Position numbers and translations under genes: made by a program. A stretch of 64,000 nt of DNA. Origin: Sporopachydermia quercuum. Its lineage: Eukaryota; Ascomycota; Sporopachydermiomycetes; Sporopachydermiales; Sporopachydermiaceae. Shown here piece by piece: positions 12,176 through 24,173 of the stretch. The notes beneath the pieces were generated by a model. It did not search any database and was not told the origin of the DNA. It saw only the letters and a list, made by a program, of their open reading frames with translations. The stretch covers positions 1,054,001 through 1,118,000 of the forward strand of contig BCGN01000005.1 of NCBI GenBank assembly GCA_001599295.1. Reading direction: 5' to 3'. How positions within the stretch are numbered: position 1 is the first letter of the stretch; every line of letters begins with the position of its first letter.

Positions 12176-13492
12176 ATGTTCAAATCGATAGCTGGATCAA
12201 AACGCACTTTCTCTTCGTTTGTATGTAGGGAAAGCTTTAAGATAGTCAATAATTATCATACTCCAGATTATACAGTAACGCAGCTAAGATTTTTATTGCC
12301 TTTGGATTATCACAAGCCAAAAAGTAGTGAAAGGATTTCACTACCGGGACTTTTAATACGCAGAGGAACATTTAAAGAGGACACTCCAATCAATATTGAC
12401 GCATCAGATCTGTTTCTCTATATTGACACAGGTCCTGGATATAAATCATCCTCATCTTTAGATGATATAAGTCAAATTAGGGATTTATTTTCTGCAAATT
12501 ACGATGTTTTACTTCTGAAGCAAAGAGGATTATATGAAGAATCGCTTTTGAATTTGGAGAATTTGAGCCGCTTACCCTTAGAATCTAGTATCAAACATTT
12601 AAAAGATTTCACACCAAAATCAATTATCAAAGATTGCGAAACAATCAGACAGCTTTTAGTTGGTGATAAACGATGGTCGTTCTATGGAGCGGGGTTTGGC
12701 AGCTTTATTGGCCTTTTATATCTACACTTACACCCGGATAAATTGATAAGAACCATACTTGATGGACATGCACCACATTTTACAGTTCTACCGGAGAAAT
12801 TTTACGAAGCAGCTTTAGAACGTTTATCTGCTCAAAATAAGGAGTATTTCAATAAGTACCCAGGATCAATTCCAAGGGTGAAAGAAATATGCGAATATTT
12901 GGCCCGTAATGAGGTCAAGCTAAGTGATGGGGGTATAATGTCTATTCAAAGGTTTCAAACTATTGGAAGATTACTAGATAAGCAATATGGAGATCAGGTA
13001 TTAGATTTATTTATTGAAAGGATGAAATATGATTTAGAAACTAAAAGGAAGTTAGGTGAAAAAACCCTAGAGAGTATTCGACGCTACACATCAATAGATT
13101 CGTATATGACTGATTTAATAGCAACGGAAGCCATATATGCTGAACTACAAGAGGCTGATCATTTTCTCATGGACAAAGTGAAACGGGAGAATAAGGCATT
13201 CGGTCAGTTCAATTTTAGTTATTTTTCTGAGGGTTTTGAAACGCTTCCCAAAAGACTCCAACCATTATACCTTACAAGAGGAGTTTTGTATGAGGATATG
13301 TTCAAAGATTATGCCGAATTACAGAAAATAAAAGAATTCGCTCAAAGTGAGTTTGGCAGACCAAATTGGTCTTCAATTATGATGTTTTTGCTTTACATGA
13401 TGGAAACAGGAGAAATACAGAAACATAAAATGAGCTTAGGTCGCTTAAACTACAAACGATACGAGTTGAAGAGACGACACAAGAGGTATTAG
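12176..13492 (+). CDS. Proline iminopeptidase-like alpha/beta-hydrolase, probably inactive
   Basis: The 438-aa product resembles fungal prolyl aminopeptidases (peptidase family S33). It has the LPLDY.KP entry segment, YDVLLLKQRG where the family has LLDQRG, and the nucleophile-elbow region WSFYGAGFGSFIGLLYL. A C-terminal LYLTRGVLYEDMFKDY matches the family's AVYVDDMYVDF-like segment. At the elbow the usual G-x-S-x-G serine is Gly (residue 172, codon GGG), so hydrolase activity is unlikely. The first 20 or so residues (MFKSIAGSKRTFSSFVCR) are basic and Ser-rich and look like a mitochondrial presequence. The start is the first ATG; a GTG three codons earlier is ignored. The gene is intact and convergent with IWR1. 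It may have a structural or binding role; this is inferred only from the missing residue. Confidence 0.75.
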   Translation: MFKSIAGSKRTFSSFVCRESFKIVNNYHTPDYTVTQLRFLLPLDYHKPKSSERISLPGLLIRRGTFKEDTPINIDASDLFLYIDTGPGYKSSSSLDDISQIRDLFSANYDVLLLKQRGLYEESLLNLENLSRLPLESSIKHLKDFTPKSIIKDCETIRQLLVGDKRWSFYGAGFGSFIGLLYLHLHPDKLIRTILDGHAPHFTVLPEKFYEAALERLSAQNKEYFNKYPGSIPRVKEICEYLARNEVKLSDGGIMSIQRFQTIGRLLDKQYGDQVLDLFIERMKYDLETKRKLGEKTLESIRRYTSIDSYMTDLIATEAIYAELQEADHFLMDKVKRENKAFGQFNFSYFSEGFETLPKRLQPLYLTRGVLYEDMFKDYAELQKIKEFAQSEFGRPNWSSIMMFLLYMMETGEIQKHKMSLGRLNYKRYELKRRHKRY

Positions 13493-13777
13493 TTTTTAAT
13501 CTAGCAGCTGTTCTTAATTTCATTATATTATTCAGATTCTCCTCTCATCAGATATCAACTGAAGGTGATTTCCGTCCAGAATCACAACAAACATTTCTGC
13601 GATTCTTTGATAGAAAGAAGTCTCAAACGCAGCTTGATTGCACAAACCATTCGAGCGTATCTATTCATCATCGTTTTGAGTGACTGATATTATACTTTTT
13701 GCTCCAGCAAGTAACAATAACGAAGTCTAAACAATACTCGCAAGTACTACCTTGTATATATGTATATAATAAGATCT

Positions 13778-15309
13778 TTATTTTATTTGAAACCCTTCAG
13801 TCATATCATCGAGATCATCATCACTTTCAAAAACAAAATCTTCAGGGTCCAAATCATCATCCATTTCATCACCAGGAATACGAATGACTTGCCCTAATGA
13901 TCTGGATTGTGATAGTATATCGGTTGAACTACCTAATTGTCGTAGTAGATTCTGATTGTACAACTGGAAGTCCTCATCATCAGAATAATATTCAGGTTTC
14001 ACGAATTCTGGATTATTTAATATGTACTTATTTTTAAAAGCTTCGTCATCTCCTTCGTTAGCCTCTTTTACTAGATCCTCTATTTCCTGTTCCAATCCTT
14101 CTAAAATTGAGTCATTGTCCGATACGTCTTCGTTCTCGGGATAATCGTTTTGATAATAATCCTCCGCTATTCAGAAGTTAGTATTTACTGATTGGTTAAC
14201 GGGTTGGCTAATTTTATGTCCCATACAGATGAATTCATTACTTACCGTTTGAGTCATCATTGTCGGTCCCAGTATAATTTTCGTCTTCAATCTCATTCAG
14301 TAAAGGATACTCGTCATCGTTGTCAATTAAGCTATTGATATTGTCTGTTAGTATATTGTCTAAAGTCAATGAACTAATAACTTCCCGAGCATCGTATTCG
14401 CAATACCTGTTTCATGTCTTAACTTACATATAACCAACAGCACCAACAAGGGAACTGGAGGGAGAAAGATTCTGCCGATAATACACATCATAAACATATT
14501 CTGACTCATCAGCAAAGTCCGAAATAGCAGATTCATTTGTTTGATCCAATACTGTCACACTAGATACTGAAATATCATTATTAGAAATATTAGGCCTTGG
14601 AGCTGTTCCTGATGACTTTCTTTTCTTTCTCTTTGTCGGCTCATGTATTTCCGGTGAAACAGGAGTCAATTCGTCCTCATCTATCAATCCAATATCTTGT
14701 AAGCGTCGTAACATCTTGGCATAATCTTCATCAGTAGTCCCCCCGATATAACTTTCAGCTATCGATTGACTACTGCTTTTCACGCCAGGGGCCTCATTCT
14801 TAGTACTAATAAGCTCAATTGGCGGTTGTAGTTTGTCTTTCCTTGATGTTGGAAATTTGAATAATTTTCGGGATGATTCTTCTTCATTTATAGGTTCATT
14901 TATCTTGGCTGCCTCAAGCACCAAACCTTCTGAAGGTGGCAATCGTTGGTCTGTCCTCGCAAGTTTGAATACTATAGAATGTTAGTACAAGAAAGAAAAC
15001 TGCTCGATACTATCCAAAAGACAAATACAACAAATAAATCATTCTTACCAATTCCTGCTATTTTCTGTTTCTTCGCAAGATCATTGCTCCTTTCTAGGTC
15101 TGTTATAACTGTTAGTAGCTAATAACTTTGAGGCTCATTTTGTTCTGTAACAGAAGTGAAGTCCAAAGCTCTGGATTGACAATAATAGTACAACAGCAGT
15201 GAGTACCTAACTATTAATCTTAAAACATACACAGCGCCGTAAGGGGATCCTGCTCCCTCTTTCTTTTAATTCTCAAAACCTCAGGAGGCTCTTTGGTTCT
15301 CGTGTTCAT
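13778..15309 (-). CDS. IWR1: RNA polymerase II nuclear import factor Iwr1
   Basis: Five exons join in frame: 15309-15231, 15099-15049, 14971-14428, 14331-14246 and 14166-13778, giving 382 aa. All four introns have GT..AG ends and a TACTAAC branch site shortly before the acceptor. The N-terminus reads PPEVLRIKRKREQDPLTAL, then VFKLART, both Iwr1 hallmarks. The Iwr1 domain YVYDVYYR..., VGYILIDNDDEYPLL lies at about residues 209-240 and is split by intron 3. The C-terminus is very acidic (DDEDFQLYNQN.., EDFVFESDDDLDD). Iwr1 binds assembled RNA polymerase II in the cytoplasm and carries it into the nucleus through its N-terminal nuclear localisation signal. The length is close to the S. cerevisiae protein (353 aa). 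Without splicing, exon 3 ends in a stop two codons after the conserved VGY, so a single-frame reading misses the gene. Confidence 0.92.
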
Positions 15310-16082
15310 AGCTAGAGTCATTATAATTCAATTGTCTATGTTTTCCGTTTGTATTGATGGTAATGATGTCAATAGACCGACTAACTTAACTTGTCAAGGT
15401 TATCTTCTCAGAGATATCTGCAATCAAAAAACTGGAATTCCTTATCAAACTTGTCCGTCAATTCACACATGAATTTCGTTAAATGTAAAGCCAATTTCAC
15501 CTATAAACAAGCANTCAGTGTCTGTCTTCCAGTGGAAATGTTCCATTTTGCCAACTTGTTGATCCAATTGATTCTCTACATAGACATATTAGAACATGTG
15601 ATGAACACATCAAGTTTCGTTCTAGTATCATTTAGGAAGAAGAAAGATGTGGTTTGTACTGAAATCGGAAATTATGGTTGAATATTAAGGTTGGCGTTCG
15701 TTTCCGTTATAGTATTGTATCACAAATCTTAACTAGCTCATCACAACAGCAAGAAACGGAAGATCACATTGGAAATTCGGATAAACAACAGGTATTGATC
15801 AGTATTTGAAAGAATGGCACCTGTATTCTGAGCCCTATAACTGTAACAGTAAACTGAAAGTACTATCATTCATTTATATAGAAAAGGATTACACGCTAGC
15901 TTGTACTAGAATCAGGTCTCGATTCTAAAAAGCCCGTGAATAAACAGTAGTAGTAGCTATACATAATTCGCTAATTCATTTTGCTAGATAGACTTCTTAC
16001 ACTTTTATTGCTAACAAATGACAATAAAAATAGGTATCCTTAGCATAAAAGCTGGCTTTGAAAACATAGATACTGAGGAAGA
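15310..16082. other. Intergenic, between divergent genes
   Basis: This is the shared upstream region of IWR1 (minus) and the spliced gene at 16,083 (plus). A frame of about 96 codons at 15,391-15,681 starts without ATG and has no recognisable domain. I see nothing else. Confidence 0.55.
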
Positions 16083-17880
16083 ATGACAAAAATGAAATCA
16101 AACACCATATCGCCATATGCCAACTATTTACTTAGCCTGTTCTTTCGAGATCACAGTGATGAACCTGAGCAGAGCCATTCGGAATGGGATACTTCAGCTT
16201 ATCAAGAACAAGTAAGCCAACGTATGACATTGCAAAATTACAGCAGAATGAATAATAGTCGAAATAATGCAAGTAGTTCAAATACAGTCTTTGACCACAG
16301 AAGGCATCGCACAAGACTGATTAGACGTTGTGAGTACATAAAAATACCATCAACAACCTTTAATTACGTAACAGTTGATAGAAATCCTAACTAATATTCA
16401 AAGCATTAGTCAGTCAGCAAGATGGCTCTGATGCACACCCAGTAATTACAGCAACTGAGCAATCTCAATACAACACACCNTTGATGTCAGGTGCACCTTT
16501 CAATTCAGATTCTCATATCAGCACTAAACTTGCCTCGAAACTCAAGAATATGCTTCCAGAAAACTACTGTTTCCTCAGTCAGCGCTCCTTACCATCACCT
16601 AAACAATTTAATGGGAAAAATGATTCTGTTGTAAATGATAACGCTTCTAATTCACCTTCCATTTGGGGTGAGGAGGGATACGGGGAAATAGCGGAAAACA
16701 TGTTAGAATCGAAAATTACGGAAACAAAAAAAAGTAATGATTTCCTAAATTCTCGTTTCCTTTCTAAAACTGCAAAAGCCAAGCAAAAGACCAAAGCGAC
16801 ACTTGAGAAAGGGGAACGATTATCCAGAGTAGAAGCTTTTGAAGTTGCATGCAAGTATATAGCAGAAAATATATTTCTAGAAAGTGAGATGTCATCAGAT
16901 AGTAATAGTATGATTCAAGAGGAAGGTGTGCAAGACGTCCGACGAAGAGAGGATCAGTATCAGAATAATCACAACCAGCAACAGCATCATCAGCGGAATC
17001 TTCATCAGAATCACCGTTATCATCATCGGCAGCAACAACAGAATTCTAATAATCAAATGGTCTACACTAGAAAAAACAATAGCAGATTTCTGGATACCAG
17101 AAAAGATATTCCTGGGTTTTTTAGAGAGGCCATCAAAGAGAAAAACCTAATACGAAAGCCACACGAGGAATCCGTCATAGTATCAATACCAGGCATACCT
17201 CAAGACGAAGTGCATAGGATATCAAAGGCCATCTCAGAAATAGGAGATAAGAAAATAGAAACAAACGCAGCTAATAGTCAGCAAGAACAAAATACTGATC
17301 TAAACAGGGCAGAAAGAGAAAAACGACAGAAATTCTCAAGACCTATCTCGTCCACGTTTAGGAATAAACAAACGGGTCTTTCAATGCTAAACAGGAGGCT
17401 CAACTTTGGCATAAGTAATCTTGGTAGTAAATCTAAAGCCAGCAATAGACTGGATGAAGAGTTGGTGAATAGTGCTACTACAAGGGTTAACAACACTGGT
17501 TATTCGCCAACAAGCTCCAGCAATATGCTGTCGGGCTTGAGCGACAGTGTAGACCTTGGCCATTATAGGTATTATGATGGCTCCCGGCAGGATGGTGAAG
17601 ACAAAACCCAGTTTGACCAACTAAATGCCGAATTAGAGGATAGTTTGAAACAAATAAATGAGAAGCATAGTAAGTACAATCATTTGATGTTTTTTCAATA
17701 TTGGCCTAAGGCATATCGTTTATATGTATTTACTAACGTGAAATTCAAACAGATGAAACACCTTATGGTAGCAACGAACTGATACGAAAAGCATATACTG
17801 ATAAGAAGCTTATGGGAAACGATGGAATAAGAGAAATGGTCCAGGTATCATTGAAGAAGCTTGTTAGAAACTCTACCTGA
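16083..17880 (+). CDS. Unidentified spliced protein, Asn/Gln/His-rich
   Basis: Three exons join in frame: 16083-16329, 16404-17669 and 17753-17880, giving 546 aa. Intron 1 has GTGAGT, CCTAAC and AAAG|C; intron 2 has GTAAGT, TTACTAACG and ACAG. The joined frame stays open across both junctions, which supports the model. The product is largely low-complexity. It has a Ser/Asn-rich N-terminus, a Gln/Asn/His-rich middle with runs such as QQQQ and HHRQQQQ, then a more ordered basic patch (KDIPGFFREAIKEKNLIRKP) and a short charged C-terminus. I do not recognise the family. It could be a nucleic-acid or mRNP factor, but nothing specific in the sequence proves that. One N lies in exon 2 at a third codon position. 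Confidence 0.75.
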
Positions 17881-19058
17881 GCAAAGAAACGCCATCAATA
17901 AGAAGTCGCCGGAACGAGATTTTAAGATAGAACTGTTCATCACGGTGAGGATATGATCTGTGAAGACTAATTACTTTACTCATGAAACAAATATAGGTTG
18001 GAATGCGTGATCTGAGCATTCTTACTTGATCATTTCATGTTATACCATGAAGCATTAGAACCAGCAAATGAGATCATTGACAGTTCTAAATNGACGCTCG
18101 AGGGCTCTCTAGTCAGAAGGCTCTCTCTAGTCAGTTGCCTCTCCATTCTATTTACGACAGAGACTGTGTTATTCACCCTGAAAAACCTAGGAGTCCAAAA
18201 GTAATTCAATAAGAGACATCTTTTCGACTACTCATTTAATGACGTAGTTACCATGTTGATTCTTTAATTTGATTGGGAACGAATATAGGCAATACTGTGA
18301 TGATGATTTCCCTAGTATCGTTCACCTGGAATTATCTTTCTTGTTCCAATATATACATACGTGGCCTTTGTCTCTCGGTTTTCATCAATATTCCATCGAT
18401 CCTTTTCTTTTTATTACTACATCCCACTATTTCTCTACTTTGTACTATGTAGCGCTGTATTTATATAAAATAATCGATATGCAAATATAATATCTCATCC
18501 TTACTCTATTATTTGCCTATCTTATGTGAGCTCATCACTTTTCCTTCTTATCATGATTACCTGATCGATTATTTCAATATCACATGACTAATAAATACCA
18601 AATTGATACAACTCAGTCCCCCTTTATTCAGATAATAACGGAAATGATTCTCCTTTTCTCTCTTATCAGCTCATCCATCCCATCTTTTGATGATTGCCTA
18701 ACTAACCTAAACTATCTCTCCTTGTATTTCTCCTGATGATTTCATTAGCTCAAGTATAAAATATGCCATTATTCTTTGGTCTTCCTTAAAGTTATTAACA
18801 GATTCTGATTATCGTGTCAGTGCTTGTATCGACTGATTGTTTACTTTACCCTAACGTAAAGCTCGACTCTTTGTTGTGTGATTTATGTCCTGGCGATAAG
18901 GATCACGTCAAGCGTTTATTAATACTAACTGCTTTCATTGCATTCTTTCTGGTTTGGAGAGTTGGCTGAAAAGGTCGAAATCTACGGCAGTAACTGTTTT
19001 AAGTTGAGTTATTCATTTCTCTCAATCGATCATAGCGAAACCCGAAAGTACAGTTACA
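17881..19058. other. Intergenic, no supported gene
   Basis: There is a short imperfect tandem repeat of about 16 bp (GGCTCTCT..AGTCAG twice) at 18,102-18,134, and a pyrimidine-rich stretch at 18,340-18,780 upstream of the next gene. TACTAACT at about 18,919 could belong to a leader intron, without proof. Confidence 0.5.
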
Positions 19059-19661
19059 ATGCTCAGCAGAAGAAGTATCTACATGCTTTCTAGCGTCCGA
19101 CTATGTAACAAATCCAGTCGCACATTCTACAATAGTAGTTTTAACATGGCCCAGTTTTCAGACGACAAAATGGTCAAATTATCAGCCCCATTTTTTGCTG
19201 ACCCTTCAAGGACAGTAGATGGAGAAGAAGCTCCATTAACTGCCGGTAAAATCAGAGATGAGCCTACGCCTGTGTTAGACTACTTTGTTCATAGGAACTC
19301 TGGTAACTTGGAATTGGAGCCTGAAGAAAGAGAGACGTACCAGCAATTACCTGATGATAACAGATTTCTGGATCAGCATTATGATGAGCTAATTTATTAT
19401 AAGAAGAAGCTTGGTAATAAGAAGTATGGTGATTTTAAAACTGGTAAACAGTTGCTACAAGCTTTGGAACAGTTCAGACCTGATTCTTCAAAAGAAATAA
19501 CTAGTGAAGGCATCAAGTTCGAATTGTTCCTAAGAGATTTGAAAAAGATGGTGATTCTTAATGGTGGTCATGTATTTATTTTAGATGTTTTGATTCACAG
19601 TAAATCAGTATTCGAATCATTTGAACAATCTAAAAGACAGAAGAAAGAGCAATCCTCATAA
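19059..19661 (+). CDS. Small protein with mitochondrial-type presequence, unknown
   Basis: The product is 200 aa from a clear ATG. The first 30 residues (MLSRRSIYMLSSVRLCNKSS...) are basic and hydroxylated with no acidic residue, a typical mitochondrial targeting signal. A second Met at residue 30 (MAQFSDDKMVK) could start a cytosolic form. The body is hydrophilic with many charged residues (LELEPEERETYQQLPDDNRFLDQHYDEL, then GNKKYGDFKTGKQLLQALEQF), and no membrane segment is obvious. I do not recognise the family with confidence. It is convergent with SEC5, 218 bp apart, and looks intact. Confidence 0.75.
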   Translation: MLSRRSIYMLSSVRLCNKSSRTFYNSSFNMAQFSDDKMVKLSAPFFADPSRTVDGEEAPLTAGKIRDEPTPVLDYFVHRNSGNLELEPEERETYQQLPDDNRFLDQHYDELIYYKKKLGNKKYGDFKTGKQLLQALEQFRPDSSKEITSEGIKFELFLRDLKKMVILNGGHVFILDVLIHSKSVFESFEQSKRQKKEQSS

Positions 19662-19879
19662 AGTTTATTTGGGTAGGTCAGGCTATATACAAGTAGCCAT
19701 AGGTTGATGATATATCGAATATACAATATCACAACGTTTTCACTATATATCACGATCAACGAATAGCTACAGTATTGTATGATGCATTCTCGTATTTATT
19801 CAAGTGGATAATAATTACTCCCCTATTTCCACTGAGCAGCATTCTTTTTTAAATATGTATTTTATTTTATCCAGCAGTC

Positions 19880-22800
19880 TTACTCGTTGGGTAAATCCTT
19901 CAAATCTTCGAAACAGCGGAAATTCACTTGTGAGGAAAAGATTGCCTTTTCCACTGCGTCGCCAATAAAATTTTCCATGTTCTTCTGTTTCCAATTCTCA
20001 CTAATGGTTTTCTCTACTAACCCAATTGTTGACTCTGTAACACTAGGTAGTTCAACCAATCCGCCAGCACTAAGAACACGACTAATAAACTCGACATCAA
20101 TTCTGCTTTGGGCACATGCCAATGGCGTCAGGCGAGGTAAACTGCGCAAACCATCCAAGTATACTTTTGTAAGGTGATCTTCCAGCTCGTAGACAATCTT
20201 ACGTACTAACTGTATAGACAATTGAGACACGAGTCCAAAAGATGATACAATGACCATTAACCCATGATATACGAAGGCTGATACATCTGTTGGTAGTTCT
20301 GCATCGTCAGAGGCGCTGAGCCAAAATGATTTCACTGCTGCTAAACCAGATTTCACAATACGTGTTATGACAGCCTTTGTCTTCTTCGTATAATTTTCAA
20401 ACAATGTCAAATCAATTTGATCCAATACTGCATCGACCCTCAATCGTTGGCCTCTAAAAGAAACATTAAAGCTGGTCTCAACATGATCCAGTAGTTGGGG
20501 ATATATTTTGTTTTTTAGAAGATAGATATTCGACAAGGTAAGCAAAATATAACGATCCAATTGGTCTAATTCGGACTGTCGGGATTCGTACTGCGCAACG
20601 GTTCGGAACGGCACGGAAAGCTCAACTTCTGTTGGTTCGGAGATCTTCTCTTGTTCGCGAGCGACTACCTGCATTAGAGACTCGAGAATGATTTCCAGGG
20701 TTCTAACAAACTGCATCTGCACAGCCACAAGCAATTGTTTAGAAGCCACCGGAATAACGAGTGCCACTGTGTGTTCAGGATTCGCATTCGAACTTGGTTC
20801 CGAGTCTGTTTTGCTCAAAGTTTTTCCATATTGTAGCATTTCACTTAGGGCATCTATAACCATAATTTCATACCTTTGAATAATCTCCACTACTTTAGAA
20901 GATTCATTTTGCACTTTGCCCGCCATACCAAATTCTTCTAAACGACCAAGAAACTGCGAATCATGTAACCAACTAGCACTTATAGCTCCTACGCATCTAT
21001 CAAGTACCATTTGACTTCCTGCTCGAAGAGTATCAACCATTGTGGAATCAACATTTAATATGCCTAAGTTATAAAACATGTTAACGGTTTTAGTATAAAA
21101 CTGAGTAACATATCGGATAGTTCCTAAAGAGTTTGCTCCGATAGGAATAAACCCAAAACTAACTAAATCGGTTCCGTTCCGTTCCGCAGTTTTTTTACGT
21201 TTTACTCCGTCTTCCTGTTGGCCGTATGTTTCGAGTGATTTCTGGGTTAGAGAGAAAAATTCAATTATCCGTGTTGTGAGCATCTCGCTAGTAGATAACA
21301 TTATTTCTCGAATTCGTTTTTTCTCTAGTTCCGAGAACCTCAAATGCACTACTGACTCATCATTATAACCTCTAGGAAGTGTTTCCTGCAGTTTCCCTGG
21401 AAGCATTTCAAAACACTGACGGAGAAACAGAAATACTTGAGGGCCTAGATTTTCAGTCAGCTCTTCCATTAATTTCTTTTCCATGATCCATTGCTCGATA
21501 ATATCAGAGACATCTACCAATGACCCGAACTCTGCCTTGGTTGGATCCTTCAAAGTTGAAATAAACGATCTACCAGCTGCTCCGAAATACCCTGACTCAG
21601 ATTTAGACATAGCAGAAAGTGTCAAATGGAGCACCTGAACTCTTCTCACCAGTTTCTCGTATGTTTCTGAAATGGTGCGTTGTAAATACTTTCCCCGGAA
21701 TTCAACCCATTTCAACAGTGGATTATCATCAACTCCTAGTTCTATTAACCTTGATATTGTTGTAATATGATCTTTTGCTCCTGTTCCCGACTGATTTGTG
21801 GTAGAGATACCTCTGTTGCTAGCACCTGCTTTGCTGAGGTCGTACCACAGTTCTTGTCTGTAGTTATCAATAATGCTTTCTACTTCGTCCCATATACGAT
21901 CAATGAGCATTTGAGTATGAAGAAGGTATTGCTGTTCTTCTCTGCTATTAGCCGTTGAAGTCAATAGTAGTGATTCCCCATCGATAATGCTTCTTCCCTT
22001 TCTATAGTCGTAGACCAAAGAGTCATGGTCTCTGTTCTTTACATGCTTCATAAGTGTACTTGGAAGGTTAAAGAAGTACTGATTGGACTCAATAGCATCA
22101 AGGGTTATTTTCAGTATTTGTTCTTTTATTTTGGCGTCAATTACAGGCTGGGCAATAACTGTTGTTCTGGATGTCACCTCTAAATTCCTCTGTCAGTATC
22201 GTAAGAAACAGAAAACAATAATAATATTAATTAACAGCTTTACTTCTTAGACCATAACCATGTAATGTGGTCCCTTGTAATATGACATTCTTAATCTCAT
22301 ATACGTACCATCAATGTAATTACGTAATTCCGCAATTGCAAAGCCATTCTCTTCATCAAGAAGCCCTAAAGCTTTAAATCTGTTGAAAACAGCGTCGAGG
22401 TAACTTTTGCTTCGTACAAAGTTCATGAATTCTTTTTCAACAAGAGTTTTCAATGCATGGGACTGCTGAACTAATTGAACATCTAGATCTCCTAGAGCAT
22501 TGTTTAATTGGTCAAAACTGTCTTGCGCGTGTAGATTGAGTAAATATGACTGAGGAATGAATTTTCTTGAAGATACAAGATAGTTGGATGCTAGTGATCA
22601 GTAAGTTTTATGTTAGTTGTAGTACTTTGATAAAGAAATATGATGCTATGTATTAACTGAAGAGTAGATTCGCTTTGTTCGCCATTTTTTAAGGCAATTA
22701 CATAATTCACCTTTCAATCAAACTTACCGAGTGACAGCTTTTCGTCTTCACTCATATCATCAGAAATAATTCCGCGAGCTCGTAGCTCATCATATATGCT

Positions 22801-23058
22801 ATTGAATGACCCTAAAGGATCAGCGTCATCGTGGAATTGTTTCCCCAGGTTTGGTCCTAAAGAGCCATATCTATCGTGTTCGTATACTTGTCGTAGAATT
22901 ACATATGATTGATCAATATCATGATGTGCTGAATAATCAATAGATAAAAGGTCCGGTCTCACAGACGACTCTATCCAACTAGTTGGATTGAGTGTATTGA
23001 GATTGTATACATCCAATAGCTCTTGCTGGCTTACTGGTTGAATATTGTTACTTGACAT
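19880..23058 (-). CDS. SEC5: Exocyst complex subunit Sec5
   Basis: Three exons, 23058-22728, 22590-22259 and 22189-19880, join in frame to 990 aa (S. cerevisiae Sec5 has 971). Intron 1 has GTAAGT and ends CACTAG; intron 2 starts GTTATG and ends ATACTGACAG. Exon 3 carries the Sec5 core: FNLPSTLMKHVKNRDHDSLVYDYRKG, then RIWDEVESIIDNYRQELW, and long helical repeats to the C-terminus. The N-terminus (YNLNTLNPTSW, then DPLGSFNSIYDELRARGII) fits fungal Sec5. The exocyst tethers secretory vesicles at the plasma membrane; Sec5 is one of its eight rod-like subunits. Exon 3 has no ATG at its 5' end, which confirms that upstream exons are needed. The weaker intron 2 donor makes that junction the least certain part. 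Confidence 0.9.
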
Positions 23059-23593
23059 TATGATGATGTTTCACCATATAAGTATTATTCAATCGGTAAT
23101 GGCTTTCCTGGGAAAGACTTCAAACCAATTAGTATGTATATATGTTAATAGAAGCAATTATAAATAATAGGGATAAAAGAGTAGTAGTAACAAAGAATAG
23201 GAAAAGCTATTGATTTACTTGGTTGATTTAGGATAGATTTTTAATGAATATACACTATTATTATACCCACTTGATGGTTTGTGTTAAAGAAATGTCTCAT
23301 GTTGGGAGTGGTACAAACACGTGATTCGATATGTTATGGTAACTCTTCGTGTGCAAATATGGATGGCGGATCGGATTGGGCCGGATCGGATCATGTATTC
23401 TTTCAAAGATTTTGGCGGAACGGGGAGAAATTGGAGAATATATTCTCGTTAATAACTATTATAATCATTGTATATACTCTTATGTTTAGTATGGTTCAAT
23501 TAATTCATAAATCCGATTTTATTGGTGATTAGTTGAAAACAGTTAACGCATAGTGAGTACGGAAGTAAAATATAGTACATAAATTGATACAAC
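23059..23593. other. Intergenic, upstream of SEC5
   Basis: About 530 bp between SEC5 and the 3' end of SMD3, both on the minus strand. A short plus-strand frame (about 76 codons from the ATG at 23,302) has one hydrophobic segment but no recognisable match. I do not call it. Confidence 0.5.
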
Positions 23594-24173
23594 CTATCGT
23601 TTATCCTTTCTAATAGGTTTTCCCTTAGTCACACCAGCCCTGGCTCTGACTGTATCAGCTTTTGGTTTAAACATTGGGGCATGTCTATATTGTTTGTATG
23701 TTAGTAAGACCTTCTCTGAGCAGAGCAAAAAACGAACATTAAGAAAGCGGGCAAAAGGATAAATGATAACTTACTTCAGCATATCAGGAACCATAAAAAA
23801 TCTGACATGGGACCCTCGAATGAATACTTGTTCTAAATGTGAAACACGACCTTCTGTAGCTGTAACTGTCACATCACGTAGCTGAACATTCATATTATCT
23901 TCCACTATTGATCAGTTAGTTGGTTGGTCACATTGTATACTAAGTAGTACCAGCTTAATATTTCATTCCCTGAACTCTACAACATACCTTCAATTAGTTT
24001 CCCCCTATACGTTTCTCCCGATGTGAGTTCTACCGTAACATAGTGTCCCTAATTATTACGGTTAGATTTAGCTGAATACACAATCCCTTTTCTTCTCAAA
24101 AAACATCAACAACCCTAAAAGTACTTACCTGTGATTCATTCAACAGTTTCACTGGTATTCCTACTGTAGACAT
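23594..24173 (-). CDS. SMD3: Spliceosomal Sm core protein SmD3
   Basis: Four exons, 24173-24129, 24048-23988, 23904-23775 and 23684-23594, join to 108 aa. The three introns are 80, 83 and 90 nt, with GTAAGT/GTATGT donors and CTAAC-type branch sites. The protein starts [20 protein letters not shown]. It has Sm motif 1 ([21 protein letters not shown]) and Sm motif 2 ([21 protein letters not shown]), then a basic tail ([17 protein letters not shown]). SmD3 is one of seven Sm proteins that form the ring on U1, U2, U4 and U5 snRNAs. The length is near the usual 101-130 aa. No exon exceeds 130 nt, so the gene is invisible to a simple reading-frame scan. A core splicing factor gene is thus itself heavily spliced here. 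Confidence 0.96.

Noticed and set aside
14333-14427. Very short 21-nt or 54-nt introns in IWR1 after the VGY motif
   Set aside because: Both keep frame, but a 96-nt intron ending after ATACTAACAGACAATATCAATAG has a perfect branch site and restores the conserved GYILIDNDDEYPLL.
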